Assembly: GCF_027490375.1 (NCBI RefSeq)
Contig: NZ_JAIXYH010000072.1
Location: 1-64,000 of the forward strand
DNA: 64,000 nucleotides
Source of the DNA: Flavobacterium sp.
GTDB lineage: Bacteria; Bacteroidota; Bacteroidia; Flavobacteriales; Flavobacteriaceae
Reading direction: 5' to 3'
The notes below the pieces were generated by a model. That model was given only the letters and a program-made list of their open reading frames with translations. It was not told the origin of the DNA and ran no database searches. Positions 32,532-41,892 of this stretch are shown here, piece by piece; position 1 is the first letter of the stretch; every line of letters starts with the position of its first letter. The position numbers and the translations under genes are program-made.

Positions 32532-34376
32532 TTATTCTACCGTAACCGACTTCGCTAAATTTCGAGGCTGATCTACGTTACAACCGCGCAATACCGCAAT
32601 GTGGTACGACAACAACTGCAACGGAATGGTAGTAATTAGCGGAGATAAAGCATCTGAGGTATCCGGAACTTCAATCACGTAATCGGCTAACTCGCGAACT
32701 TGAACATCACCTTTGGTAACAATTGCAATGATTTTTCCGCTACGCGATTTAATTTCTTGAATATTCGAAACCACTTTATCGTAATGTCCTTGTTTGGGAG
32801 CAATTACAATTACAGGCATGTGCTCATCGATCAATGCAATCGGACCGTGTTTCATTTCTGCAGCCGGATATCCTTCTGCGTGTATGTAACTGATTTCTTT
32901 TAACTTCAATGCTCCTTCTAGCGCTACCGGGAAGTTGTATCCACGTCCTAAATACAAGCAATTCGCTGATTTTTGGAAAACTTTACCAATAGCTTCGGCG
33001 GCATCGTTGGTTAGTAAAGCTTCTTGCACTTTCTCTGGAATGAGCTCCAACTCTTGTAAATAGCGGTGGTAATCTGAGTTTGATAAGGTTCCTTTTGCTT
33101 TCGCTAAACGTAAAGCAATCATGGTAAGAACCGTAATTTGGGTGGTAAATGCTTTTGTCGAAGCCACTCCAATTTCGGGTCCGGCATGCGTATAAGCGCC
33201 GGCATGTGTTTCTCTCGAAATAGACGAACCAACCACATTACAAACACCAAACACAAAAGCGCCGCGTTCTTTAGCCAACTTTATAGCCGCTAAAGTATCG
33301 GCAGTTTCACCCGACTGCGAAATAGCAATAAGCACATCATTTTTATTGATGATCGGATTTCGATATCTGAACTCCGAAGCGTATTCAACCTCAACAGGAA
33401 TTCGTGCAAACTCTTCAATAATATATTCGGCAACCAAACCGGCGTGCCAGCTGGTTCCACAAGCAACAATTAAAATACGCTCGGCGTTAAGAAAACGCTC
33501 TAAGTTATCTTCAATTCCTGCCATTTTAATTAGCCCTTGATTGGCCAATAAACGTCCGCGGTACGTGTCTTTAATTACCGATGGCTGCTCATAGATCTCT
33601 TTCAACATAAAGTGATCGTAACCACCTTTTTCAATCTGCTCCAAATTCATTTGAAGTTCTTGTACGTAAGGGTCTACCAACGCATCATCTTTAATTTTAC
33701 GAATGCGCAAAGGTTTGTGTAAACGCACAATCGCCATTTCTTCATCTTCCAAATAAATGGCATTTGAGGTATACTCTATAAACGGAGAAGCATCGGAAGC
33801 GATAAAAAATTCGTCGGTTCCAATACCAATTGCCAAAGGTGATCCTAAACGCGCTGCGATAATTTCATCCGGCTTTTTTCGGTCGAAAACGCAAATGGCA
33901 TACGCTCCAACAACTTGGTTTAGTGCTATTTGCACCGCTTTTCCAAGCTTACACTTTTCGTTTTTCTGTACTTCTTCAATTAAATTTACCAATACTTCGG
34001 TATCGGTATCTGAAGAAAAAGTATATCCGCGTTTAATTAACTCCTTTTTTAACGGCTCGTAATTTTCGATAATTCCGTTGTGGATGATTGCAAGTTCGCC
34101 ACTATTTGATAAATGTGGGTGTGAATTCACATCGTTTGGTACACCGTGTGTTGCCCAACGTGTATGCCCCATTCCTATGGTTCCGGTTTGCGACATTGAT
34201 TTGGATTTTTCTTCCAAATCGCTCACCTTCCCTTTTGTTTTGCTCACCTTTAAATCAAAGCCATCGAAGAGCATTACCCCGGCACTATCGTATCCGCGGT
34301 ATTCTAGTCTTTTAAGTCCTTTAATTACAACAGGAAATGCTTCTCTTTGTCCGATATAACCTACAATTCCACACAT
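32532..34376 (-). CDS. glmS: Glutamine--fructose-6-phosphate transaminase (isomerizing) GlmS
   Basis: A 614-residue enzyme that makes glucosamine-6-phosphate from glutamine and fructose-6-phosphate, the first step to UDP-GlcNAc for peptidoglycan and LPS. The N-terminal glutaminase has catalytic Cys2 (MCGIVGYIGQ) and GHTRWATHG. Two SIS domains follow (about 290-430 and 460-600: CGTSWHAGL, SQSGETADTL, ending LAKSVTVE). No glmS ribozyme-like leader is seen upstream; the DUF4270 gene ends 3 bp before its start. Confidence 0.97.
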   Translation of the reverse strand: MCGIVGYIGQREAFPVVIKGLKRLEYRGYDSAGVMLFDGFDLKVSKTKGKVSDLEEKSKSMSQTGTIGMGHTRWATHGVPNDVNSHPHLSNSGELAIIHNGIIENYEPLKKELIKRGYTFSSDTDTEVLVNLIEEVQKNEKCKLGKAVQIALNQVVGAYAICVFDRKKPDEIIAARLGSPLAIGIGTDEFFIASDASPFIEYTSNAIYLEDEEMAIVRLHKPLRIRKIKDDALVDPYVQELQMNLEQIEKGGYDHFMLKEIYEQPSVIKDTYRGRLLANQGLIKMAGIEDNLERFLNAERILIVACGTSWHAGLVAEYIIEEFARIPVEVEYASEFRYRNPIINKNDVLIAISQSGETADTLAAIKLAKERGAFVFGVCNVVGSSISRETHAGAYTHAGPEIGVASTKAFTTQITVLTMIALRLAKAKGTLSNSDYHRYLQELELIPEKVQEALLTNDAAEAIGKVFQKSANCLYLGRGYNFPVALEGALKLKEISYIHAEGYPAAEMKHGPIALIDEHMPVIVIAPKQGHYDKVVSNIQEIKSRSGKIIAIVTKGDVQVRELADYVIEVPDTSDALSPLITTIPLQLLSYHIAVLRGCNVDQPRNLAKSVTVE

Positions 34377-34379
34377 AAT

Positions 34380-36062
34380 TTATTCTTTTGGTTTGGTGTA
34401 ATAGATTTCAAGTTTTAATCTTCTCGTCGCGTCTACTGCGGGATTGGAACCATACAAAACAGTTCCAAACGGATTTAGTACTGATGCGACGGGCAGGCAC
34501 GAAAATACGGCAGTACTAGGCTGACCCGGTTTTACGCGTGCAAAGCGAATATCGTTAATTGCTTCGGTAACTACAAGCCCAAGTCGAACATTCGTACTAT
34601 CGCGATTTTTCAACAAGTTCGAAATGTGCCTAGTAATTCTAATTTTATAGCGAACTCCCTTTCCATTCGTTTCCTCTAAAAGTCCACCGAAAATTGGCTT
34701 ATTAAATTTCGGAAAACCGCTTGGCCCTTCATCTCGAGCTGAATAATCTGCGAGCACCTTGCGATTTGTTAAATCATAAAGAAATATTCTTCGAGGCTCA
34801 ACACTACCCGCCATCGCATCTTGATCGATAAAGAACGTCAGATTTGCCTCGTTTATTAACCAATTGTTTGCTTCAAAGTCGTTGCGCAATGCTTCTAATT
34901 CTGCTGAATTTCCACCATTGGCAGCTGTTCTTCCAAATAAGTCGATTACTGCAACCGAGCCTTCGCCTCCTTTGATGTAAAGACGTTCATCACCTTCGGT
35001 AGTATTCACATTGGCCGGATTAATGGCGGCAGCATAGTTAGGCGTATAGGTTTGTTCCAATAAATTAGCTCTATTTCCAGCCAAATTGAGAACGAGCTCT
35101 TTTTGAACTCTTGTAATTGTCGTCGTCCCGTTGGTAGTAGTCGATTTATCCTCGGTATAATACAACGTTACCGTTCCTCCGGTAAAATTTAAATTTGCTA
35201 GACAATTACCCGACTGCTGTTCCACTTGAAAATAGAGACCTCGGAAGTAGTTTTTAAAAGAAGTATTACCTTCTAACGACACTGCTGGCGCATCAATAAT
35301 TTTCTTTTTGAAAAAGTTCTTATTCAGGGATACGCGCAATCTTGGAGCCTTACGAGTTACGGTCTCATCGCCGTCCGCATCAACTTTAGTAAGAATTATT
35401 TCGGCTGGATTGAAGAAAAACTGATCATTTTCTTGCGGATTAGTCGAATTGTTCAATCGCGGTCCGTTGAAAACAGCCGTGCCATCTTCTAGTGCACCTT
35501 TTTTGTAGCTTTCAAATGTCTGTCTTTGGTCGTTATATAAACTTATTCGCTCTTGCAAATTCGACTCAGGTGAAGGATCTAAATCGGGAATAAAATATCC
35601 CGATTCATAAATACTTAGTTTAATCCGCGCATTTTGATCAGTTGTTACACTATCTAGCTCGTAGGTTGAATCGCCATCGACAACATTTATCCTTCTATTA
35701 AAATACGGAATTTCCATAAAAACACTGTCCATCACAACATTAGTTGAAAACTCCGGCGAAACAGATGCCAATTCCAGCTGAGATACAAAATGTGCTGTTG
35801 TGCTGCCGAATGCAGGATTGTTGTAATACCCTAAGGAGTTAACAGTAATATCGGTTGCTAAATTTGGCAAGTTATTCGATTGCACAACCCCTGTTGCCTG
35901 ATTGAAGGCAACCACCGAGAGCTGACCTGTATAGGGAATCAAATCGAAGTGACTGTCGCCTATAACATCACTTTCTAAGTCAATAAAATCTTTATCGCAG
36001 GCATACAGACACAAAACAACTACTGCTGCTGCTAAAAACGCTCTTACGTTTTTTAAATTCAT
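34380..36062 (-). CDS. DUF4270 lipoprotein
   Basis: A 560-residue lipoprotein. The signal peptide ends in LYACDKDF, with Cys22 as lipid anchor. The mature part is beta-rich and matches DUF4270, found in Bacteroidota outer-envelope lipoproteins of unknown function. LGYYNNPAFGSTTAHFVSQL near residue 75 and RRLKLEIYYTKPKE at the end fit. It is followed at 3 bp by glmS and preceded at 11 bp by the glycogen synthase-like gene, so the three look co-transcribed. Confidence 0.85.
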   Translation of the reverse strand: MNLKNVRAFLAAAVVVLCLYACDKDFIDLESDVIGDSHFDLIPYTGQLSVVAFNQATGVVQSNNLPNLATDITVNSLGYYNNPAFGSTTAHFVSQLELASVSPEFSTNVVMDSVFMEIPYFNRRINVVDGDSTYELDSVTTDQNARIKLSIYESGYFIPDLDPSPESNLQERISLYNDQRQTFESYKKGALEDGTAVFNGPRLNNSTNPQENDQFFFNPAEIILTKVDADGDETVTRKAPRLRVSLNKNFFKKKIIDAPAVSLEGNTSFKNYFRGLYFQVEQQSGNCLANLNFTGGTVTLYYTEDKSTTTNGTTTITRVQKELVLNLAGNRANLLEQTYTPNYAAAINPANVNTTEGDERLYIKGGEGSVAVIDLFGRTAANGGNSAELEALRNDFEANNWLINEANLTFFIDQDAMAGSVEPRRIFLYDLTNRKVLADYSARDEGPSGFPKFNKPIFGGLLEETNGKGVRYKIRITRHISNLLKNRDSTNVRLGLVVTEAINDIRFARVKPGQPSTAVFSCLPVASVLNPFGTVLYGSNPAVDATRRLKLEIYYTKPKE

Positions 36063-36073
36063 AAAATTTTTCT

Positions 36074-36880
36074 TTAGAGAACTTGATTTTTGTAGAAGTT
36101 CGTATAAGCTTCTGCAAATTTTTCTTTTCCTGCGAAAGGTAGAAAGGGTTTTTGAGCAGCGTGTATATATTTTGTTAATTCATCAGAAAGATTTTCTGAA
36201 CCGATAACTACCGCATCAGAATGGTCGATTGCGGATTGCATAATATTATTAAAAGACGGCGTTTTAAGAACACTTACTGCAGCCTCCGGAATTTGATCAA
36301 ACTGCATTTTTGCAGATAAATCGGCAGCTAAACTGCCGTCAAACGATTGGCTATATATCGAGGTAACCACTTTTGTGTCGGCAAACAAAGCATCATTCTT
36401 ATAATAATGCTTCATATATACGGGGAGCAACGACGCCAACCAGCCGTGTACGTGTATAATATCGGGGACCCAGTTGAGTTTTTTCACCGTTTCGATTACG
36501 CCTTTGGCAAAGAAAATAGCGCGCTCGTCGTTGTCTGGAAATAAATTTCCATCTTCGTCGGCAAACGTTGCTTTTCTTTTAAAATACTCGTCGTTATCAA
36601 TAAAATATACTTGAATCCGCTCCTTGGGAATCGATGCTACTTTTATGATTAGAGGCATGTCTAAATCATTGACAACCAAATTCATTCCCGACAATCGGAT
36701 GACTTCGTGCAATTGATGCCTACGCTCGTTAATATTTCCATACCGCGGCATGAAAATTCTAATCTGCCCGCCCTGGTCGTTGATCATTTTCGGAAGGTCA
36801 TATGAAGTCGAAGACACCTCATTTTCTGCCAAATAAGGCACTACTTCTGACGACACAAATAAGATTCGTTTATCTTCCAT
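36074..36880 (-). CDS. Glycogen/starch synthase-like protein (GT5 N-terminal domain only)
   Basis: A 268-residue protein. MEDKRILFVSSEVVPYLAEN is the start of glycosyltransferase family 5 (ADP-glucose starch/glycogen synthase), and DIIHVHGWLASLLPVYMKHY is the conserved loop of its first Rossmann domain. Full GT5 enzymes are near 480 residues; the second domain that binds the sugar nucleotide is missing. It may be a catalytic partner, a regulatory relic or a different enzyme. ATG at 36880 is preferred over the TTG at 36928. The opposite-strand panC gene has its own promoter-like motif about 80 bp away. Confidence 0.8.
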   Translation of the reverse strand: MEDKRILFVSSEVVPYLAENEVSSTSYDLPKMINDQGGQIRIFMPRYGNINERRHQLHEVIRLSGMNLVVNDLDMPLIIKVASIPKERIQVYFIDNDEYFKRKATFADEDGNLFPDNDERAIFFAKGVIETVKKLNWVPDIIHVHGWLASLLPVYMKHYYKNDALFADTKVVTSIYSQSFDGSLAADLSAKMQFDQIPEAAVSVLKTPSFNNIMQSAIDHSDAVVIGSENLSDELTKYIHAAQKPFLPFAGKEKFAEAYTNFYKNQVL

Positions 36881-36917
36881 AAAGGTCAAACTTCTGCTAT
36901 TTAGAATAAAAAACATG

Positions 36918-36925
36918 CAAAAGTA
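36918..36925 (-). promoter_or_regulatory. Probable -7 promoter element (minus strand)
   Basis: TACTTTTG on the minus strand, 37 bp before the GT5-like gene start. Divergent from the panC element. Confidence 0.4.
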
Positions 36926-36956
36926 CAAATAACCAATGAGATATTGCCTAAAATCT

Positions 36957-36964
36957 TAAGTTTG
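36957..36964 (+). promoter_or_regulatory. Probable -7 promoter element for panC
   Basis: TAAGTTTG, 23 bp before the panC ATG. Confidence 0.45.
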
Positions 36965-36987
36965 CACCCAATTTCAGAAACAGCGGT

Positions 36988-37839
36988 ATGCAGGTTTTTA
37001 CCACTAAATCGGCCTTACAACCCGTACTTGAGAAGCTTCATGAGACTCAAAAATCAATTGGTTTTGTGCCTACCATGGGCGCTTTGCACGACGGACATCT
37101 TTCTTTGGTGCAGCAAAGTTTGAAGCAAACCGATTTTACCGTGGTGAGTATATTTGTTAATCCAACGCAATTCAATAATGCTGCCGACCTCACCAACTAC
37201 CCACGAACACTCGAACGCGATCTGCAAAAGCTCTCAAGTTTAAATGCCGATAACATTCTTGTTTACGCACCCGAGACCAATGATGTTTACGGCTCAGCCA
37301 TCACTTCAGTTGATTTCGAATTCGGCGGTTTGGAACACCAAATGGAAGGAAAGTTTAGACCCGGTCACTTTAATGGTGTGGGAACTATCGTTAAATTTCT
37401 ATTCGAATTAATTCAACCACAAATTGCTTTTTTTGGAGAGAAAGATTTTCAACAAGCTCTTATCGTATCGAAATTGGCTGAAATGCTCGAAACAGGACCA
37501 ACGATAGAAATTGTACCCATTTTTCGAGAAGCAAACGGATTAGCCATGAGCAGCCGAAACGAGCGACTAACCGCCGAACAGCGCGAAAAAGCTGGTCTGA
37601 TTTTTGAAAGTCTATCTCAGGCAAAAGTTCTCTTTAAAACCGAGTCGTTTGATAAAATTAAAGAAACCGTACAAAGCATTTTTTCTAACCATCCGCTTTT
37701 TCAACTCGAGTATTTTGAGATCGCCGATGCCCAAACTCTCGAACCAACAGCAGTTCTTGAGCCAGACAGAAAATACCGCGCTTTTATTGCGGTCTTCGCC
37801 GATGAAGTTCGACTTATTGATACTATTTCCTTAAATTAA
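36988..37839 (+). CDS. panC: Pantoate--beta-alanine ligase
   Basis: A 283-residue ATP-dependent ligase that joins pantoate and beta-alanine to pantothenate, the precursor of Co[15 protein letters not shown] (HxGH) and [10 protein letters not shown] are the nucleotide and pantoate sites; FGEKDFQQ and AMSSRN are further motifs. panD, which makes the beta-alanine, follows 13 bp later. Confidence 0.96.
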   Translation: MQVFTTKSALQPVLEKLHETQKSIGFVPTMGALHDGHLSLVQQSLKQTDFTVVSIFVNPTQFNNAADLTNYPRTLERDLQKLSSLNADNILVYAPETNDVYGSAITSVDFEFGGLEHQMEGKFRPGHFNGVGTIVKFLFELIQPQIAFFGEKDFQQALIVSKLAEMLETGPTIEIVPIFREANGLAMSSRNERLTAEQREKAGLIFESLSQAKVLFKTESFDKIKETVQSIFSNHPLFQLEYFEIADAQTLEPTAVLEPDRKYRAFIAVFADEVRLIDTISLN

Positions 37840-37840
37840 T

Positions 37841-37848
37841 TACCTTTG
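37841..37848 (+). promoter_or_regulatory. Possible -7 element immediately before panD
   Basis: TACCTTTG ends 4 bp before the panD ATG, so transcription from it would begin at about the start codon. Either a leaderless promoter or a chance match. Confidence 0.3.
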
Positions 37849-37852
37849 CGCC

Positions 37853-38203
37853 ATGCAAATTCAAGTTGTAAAAAGTAAAATTCACCGCGTTTCTGTTACC
37901 GGTGCCGATTTGAACTACATTGGTAGTATAACCATAGACGAAGCGTTGATGGACGCCGCAAACATCATTGAGGGTGAGAAAGTCTCCATTGTAAACATCA
38001 ATAATGGGGAACGTTTGGAAACTTATGCTATAAAAGGCATTCGAAACAGTGGGGAAATCACGCTTAACGGTCCTGCCGCTCGCAAGGTTCAAAAAGGAGA
38101 TATTATCATTATTATTTCATACGGAATCTTAACCATCGAGGAGGCAAAAGCTTTTAAGCCAGCGCTCGTTTTCCCAGACGAAACAAACAATTCACTTCGT
38201 TGA
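37853..38203 (+). CDS. panD: Aspartate 1-decarboxylase precursor
   Basis: A 116-residue proenzyme that makes beta-alanine from aspartate for pantothenate. It cuts itself at Gly-Ser in YIGSITID (about residues 22-29), producing the pyruvoyl group. [20 protein letters not shown] and [17 protein letters not shown] match the family. It is the next step partner of panC. Confidence 0.96.
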   Translation: MQIQVVKSKIHRVSVTGADLNYIGSITIDEALMDAANIIEGEKVSIVNINNGERLETYAIKGIRNSGEITLNGPAARKVQKGDIIIIISYGILTIEEAKAFKPALVFPDETNNSLR

Positions 38204-38207
38204 TATT

Positions 38208-39167
38208 TTGAAATTTCCGATTAAAAAATTCCTGTCAATCACCCTTCCAATAGCGCTTGGAGTTTTTTTAATCATCTACAAATACAATGAGTTTTCGGCA
38301 GCCCAAATAGCCGAAATGAAAGGGTATTTTCAACAAGCCGACTATCTTTATATTTACTTATCGTTGTTCATTGCTTTGTTTGGTTACATTTCACGAGCTT
38401 ATCGATGGAAGTATCCACTACAACATTTGGGCTATAACCCCAGTTTTTGGAACAAGCTTTTTGCGGTTTGTATCGCTTATATGGTAAATTTAAGTGTTCC
38501 GCGAAGTGGTGAAATTTCACGGGCAGTAGTTCTAAAAAAGTACGAAAACATTCCGTTTGATCAAGGTTTTGGAACTATAGTCGCAGAACGAATTGTCGAC
38601 CTTTTCATCTTTGCAGGCTTTTTCTTTGTTGCCCTGATTTTTCAAATAAATGTAGTAAGCGATTTCCTAACCAAACACATTCCGGTTGATCAATTATTGA
38701 TTTTAGCGGCAGTTGGAATTATACTCGCTGCAATTTTTATGCTGGTATGGATCTATTCCAAACTCGGAATCATATTAAAAGCTAAAGAAAAACTGGCTGG
38801 ATTAACCGCCGGAATGAAAAGCATTTATACCATGCCTCATAAATGGGCGTTTTTAGCGCATTCTATTTTTATCTGGTTTACGTATTTGGCCATGTTTTAC
38901 GTCACAATTTTTGCGCTACCCGAAACGGCAAATATTAGTTTTGGCGCAGTAGTAACGGCCTTTGTTGTAGGAAGTATTGCCATTGGATTTACCAACAGTG
39001 GTTTCGGTGCTTATCCGATTCTTATTGCAGAAATTCTGCTCTTATATAACGTTCCCGAAACTGCGGGATTAGCTTTTGGATGGATTGTGTGGATTTCTCA
39101 AACTATTCTAATGATAGCTTTAGGTGGAATCTCATTTTTGCTATTACCTTTATTTAATCGACGTTAA
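38208..39167 (+). CDS. Lysylphosphatidylglycerol synthase-like (flippase-like) membrane protein
   Basis: A 319-residue integral membrane protein with about eight helices, of the LPG synthase transmembrane/UPF0104 family. LAIALFGYISRAYRWKYPL-type residues, SVPRSGEISRAVVL and FTNSGFGAYPI are landmarks. No catalytic domain is attached, so it is probably a lipid or polyprenyl flippase rather than an aminoacyl transferase. TTG at 38208 is the start, since the next in-frame ATG would cut into the first helix. It lies 4 bp after panD. Confidence 0.82.
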   Translation: MKFPIKKFLSITLPIALGVFLIIYKYNEFSAAQIAEMKGYFQQADYLYIYLSLFIALFGYISRAYRWKYPLQHLGYNPSFWNKLFAVCIAYMVNLSVPRSGEISRAVVLKKYENIPFDQGFGTIVAERIVDLFIFAGFFFVALIFQINVVSDFLTKHIPVDQLLILAAVGIILAAIFMLVWIYSKLGIILKAKEKLAGLTAGMKSIYTMPHKWAFLAHSIFIWFTYLAMFYVTIFALPETANISFGAVVTAFVVGSIAIGFTNSGFGAYPILIAEILLLYNVPETAGLAFGWIVWISQTILMIALGGISFLLLPLFNRR

Positions 39168-39276
39168 CGAACCTTTCGTCTGATTATTAACTTGTAAAAT
39201 CGCTTTATTTTCAACGGGCATTCCTTTTTTAGTATTTTAGTCGGATTATTGTGAACTTTAGGTAAATAGTGTGCGT

Positions 39277-40518
39277 ATGAGGTCACTCGTTTTTTTAATA
39301 GCTCTTTTTTGCTGCCTTTCTGCGACAGCACAGCGTCCGCGTGACACCATTTTTTCAGCTAAACTAAATGCTGATCGAACGTTTACAGTATCGTTACCGC
39401 TTTCATACGGTCAGACAAAAGATAAAAAGTATCCTTTGTTATTGCTGCTCGACGGCGAATACCTATTTGATATATTCGACGGAAATTTTTCGTACGGAAA
39501 TTATTGGGATGATCTTCCCGAAGTCATAATTGTCGGAATAGATCAGAATAAAGAAAATCAGCGTGAAGCTGACTGTATGATGAATCAAGAAGGTTTACCC
39601 GAAGAAACGGGTGCCGCATTTTTTGAATTTATAGGTGCCGAGCTCCTTCCTGCGCTCGAAAAGCAATACCGCCTATCGCCATTTAGAATCATTGCAGGGC
39701 ACAATATTACTGCCGGTTTTATGAACCTTTTTCTCTATAAAGAAGATCCGTTGTTTAGCGGATATATTTCGATGGGAGCCGAATTTGGCGAACAAATGAT
39801 GGAGCGAATTCCGGTTATGCTAAAAACAGCTAAAAAACCCATATTCTACTACCACTCAAGTGCCGATGGTGACCTGAAGCACAACCTGAAAGGTATTCAA
39901 ACACTCGATGGCAACATAAAAACTATTCTAAATTCTAATATCAATTACCGATACGACGAATTTAAAGGCGCGTCGCATTACAGTTTGGTTGCCTATTCTG
40001 TACCAAATGCCATCTATCACATCTTTTCAAGTTATCAACCTATTAGCAAAACCGAGTTCGATGAAAAACTCGTAAAGCTCGAAAGCGGCTATGTTGATTA
40101 CCTGGTGAAAAAATACGAAACCATAAATAAAGCATATGGCGCTAAAATGGCCATTCGAATTACCGATTTCAAAGCTGTAGAAGCTGCTATTTTAAAGAAT
40201 AAAGCTTACGCAGAATTTGAAAAGCTGGCCGCCTTATCTCGAAAAGCTTACCCAAAATCGATGTTAAGCGCGTATCATATGGGTATGTTTTACGAAAAAA
40301 CAGGCGATTTTAAAAAAGCACTTAAAGCCTACCAAGCTGGTTTTTCTCTCGATGCCATCGGTGACCTGACCAAAGATTTTATTGTTGAGAAGGTTGAGGA
40401 AATGAAGCAAGGCGCAAGTGCTAAAAAAGCTGCCGCTGCCGAACCACAACCACAACCAACACCAACCGAAACCACTGAACCAGCAAAAGAAGAGCAACCT
40501 GCAACCGAAAAACCCTAA
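39277..40518 (+). CDS. Exported alpha/beta-hydrolase-fold protein, Ser nucleophile replaced
   Basis: A 413-residue protein. Signal peptide MRSLVFLIALFCCLSATAQ, then an esterase-like alpha/beta fold (about 25-265: KKYPLLLLLDGEYLFDIFDG, VIIVGIDQNKENQREADCM). The nucleophile elbow reads AGHNITAG instead of GxSxG, so the serine is an asparagine; the likely acid/His pair (GASHYSL) remains. A short helical region with a TPR-like piece (about 305-385) and a low-complexity Pro/Gln/Glu tail follow. GTG at 39271 is two codons upstream; ATG at 39277 gives the better signal peptide. Confidence 0.8.
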   Translation: MRSLVFLIALFCCLSATAQRPRDTIFSAKLNADRTFTVSLPLSYGQTKDKKYPLLLLLDGEYLFDIFDGNFSYGNYWDDLPEVIIVGIDQNKENQREADCMMNQEGLPEETGAAFFEFIGAELLPALEKQYRLSPFRIIAGHNITAGFMNLFLYKEDPLFSGYISMGAEFGEQMMERIPVMLKTAKKPIFYYHSSADGDLKHNLKGIQTLDGNIKTILNSNINYRYDEFKGASHYSLVAYSVPNAIYHIFSSYQPISKTEFDEKLVKLESGYVDYLVKKYETINKAYGAKMAIRITDFKAVEAAILKNKAYAEFEKLAALSRKAYPKSMLSAYHMGMFYEKTGDFKKALKAYQAGFSLDAIGDLTKDFIVEKVEEMKQGASAKKAAAAEPQPQPTPTETTEPAKEEQPATEKP

Positions 40519-41879
40519 TGGCAAAGACAAAAACAGCTTTTTTTTGTCAGAATTGTGGTGCGCAATATGTAAAATGGCAAGGACAGTGCACCGCTTGTAA
40601 GTCGTGGAATACATTGGTCGAAGAACGCATAGCCACTCCCGAAGCACCTGCTTGGAAACCTGCGGCAGACAAGAAAGTAACCGTTGATAAACCGGTGCTC
40701 GTTTCCGAAGTTATTGCGCAAGATGTTTACCGCTTAAATACCGGCGATCAAGAGCTTAATCGGGTTTTAGGCGGAGGCTTAGTACCTGGATCATTAACTC
40801 TGTTAGGCGGTGAACCCGGAATTGGGAAAAGTACCTTACTCTTACAAATAGCCTTGCGTTTACCTTACAAAACGCTTTACGTTTCGGGCGAAGAAAGCAA
40901 ACAACAAATAAAAATGCGCGCCGAACGTATTGGTACGGATTATCAAAATTGTTACCTGCTTTCGCAAACGCAAACCCAGGAAATCTTTGAGCAAATCAAA
41001 GTACTGCAACCCGATATCGTTATCATCGACTCGATTCAAACGCTACAAACCGAAGTACTCGATTCGGCGCCAGGAAGTGTCGGACAAATTCGGGAAACTA
41101 CCGCAGAACTGATTCGATTTGCCAAAGAATCGAACACACCAGTACTTTTAATCGGACATATCACTAAAGACGGAACCATAGCTGGGCCAAAAATCTTGGA
41201 ACACATGGTTGATACGGTTTTGCAATTCGAAGGCGACAGGCATCATATTTACCGAATTCTACGCGCCTTGAAAAATCGTTTTGGCTCGACCGCAGAGTTG
41301 GGCATTTACGAAATGATTGGCAGTGGCATGCGCGAAGTTACCAACCCAAGCGAACTTTTGCTTTCGCACCGCGACGACGCTCTGTCTGGCACTGCTGTTG
41401 CATGTGCTTTAGAAGGTATGCGACCAATAATGATCGAGGTACAAAGTTTAGTAAGTACCGCGGTTTACGGAACGCCACAACGCAGCACAACCGGCTATAA
41501 CGCTAAACGTTTGAACATGATTTTAGCGGTATTGGAAAAACGATCGGGCTTTAAACTGGGTGCAAAAGATGTGTTCTTAAACATAACCGGCGGCTTAACG
41601 CTCGAAGATCCTGCGATCGATTTGGCGGTGGTTGCCGCTGTTTTATCGTCTAACGACGACATTCCGCTACCAAAAAACGTTTGTTTTGCAGGCGAGGTTG
41701 GCCTTTCAGGAGAAATCAGACCGGTGAGTAGGTTGGAACAACGCGTTCAAGAAGCTTCCAAACTTGGATTTAGTACAATATTTGTATCTTCACACAGCAA
41801 GATCAGCGCAACACACGCCGGAATAGAAATTGTTCGGGTCGGAAAAATTGAAGACCTGGCAACGGCATTATTTGGCTGA
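40518..41879 (+). CDS. radA: DNA repair protein RadA/Sms
   Basis: A 453-residue RecA-like ATPase that processes recombination intermediates. The N-terminal zinc finger is CQNCGAQ and CTACKSW (four Cys, about 10-32); Walker A is GGEPGIGKSTLLLQ near residue 93; the RadA-specific KNRFG motif and a C-terminal Lon-protease-like domain (about 285-440) are present. It shares TAATG with the previous gene stop, so translation is coupled. Confidence 0.96.
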   Translation: MAKTKTAFFCQNCGAQYVKWQGQCTACKSWNTLVEERIATPEAPAWKPAADKKVTVDKPVLVSEVIAQDVYRLNTGDQELNRVLGGGLVPGSLTLLGGEPGIGKSTLLLQIALRLPYKTLYVSGEESKQQIKMRAERIGTDYQNCYLLSQTQTQEIFEQIKVLQPDIVIIDSIQTLQTEVLDSAPGSVGQIRETTAELIRFAKESNTPVLLIGHITKDGTIAGPKILEHMVDTVLQFEGDRHHIYRILRALKNRFGSTAELGIYEMIGSGMREVTNPSELLLSHRDDALSGTAVACALEGMRPIMIEVQSLVSTAVYGTPQRSTTGYNAKRLNMILAVLEKRSGFKLGAKDVFLNITGGLTLEDPAIDLAVVAAVLSSNDDIPLPKNVCFAGEVGLSGEIRPVSRLEQRVQEASKLGFSTIFVSSHSKISATHAGIEIVRVGKIEDLATALFG

Positions 41880-41892
41880 TAGCGTTATTGTT

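Noticed and set aside
34377..34380. glmS ribozyme
   Set aside because: The space before glmS is 3 bp and holds none of the conserved ribozyme core.
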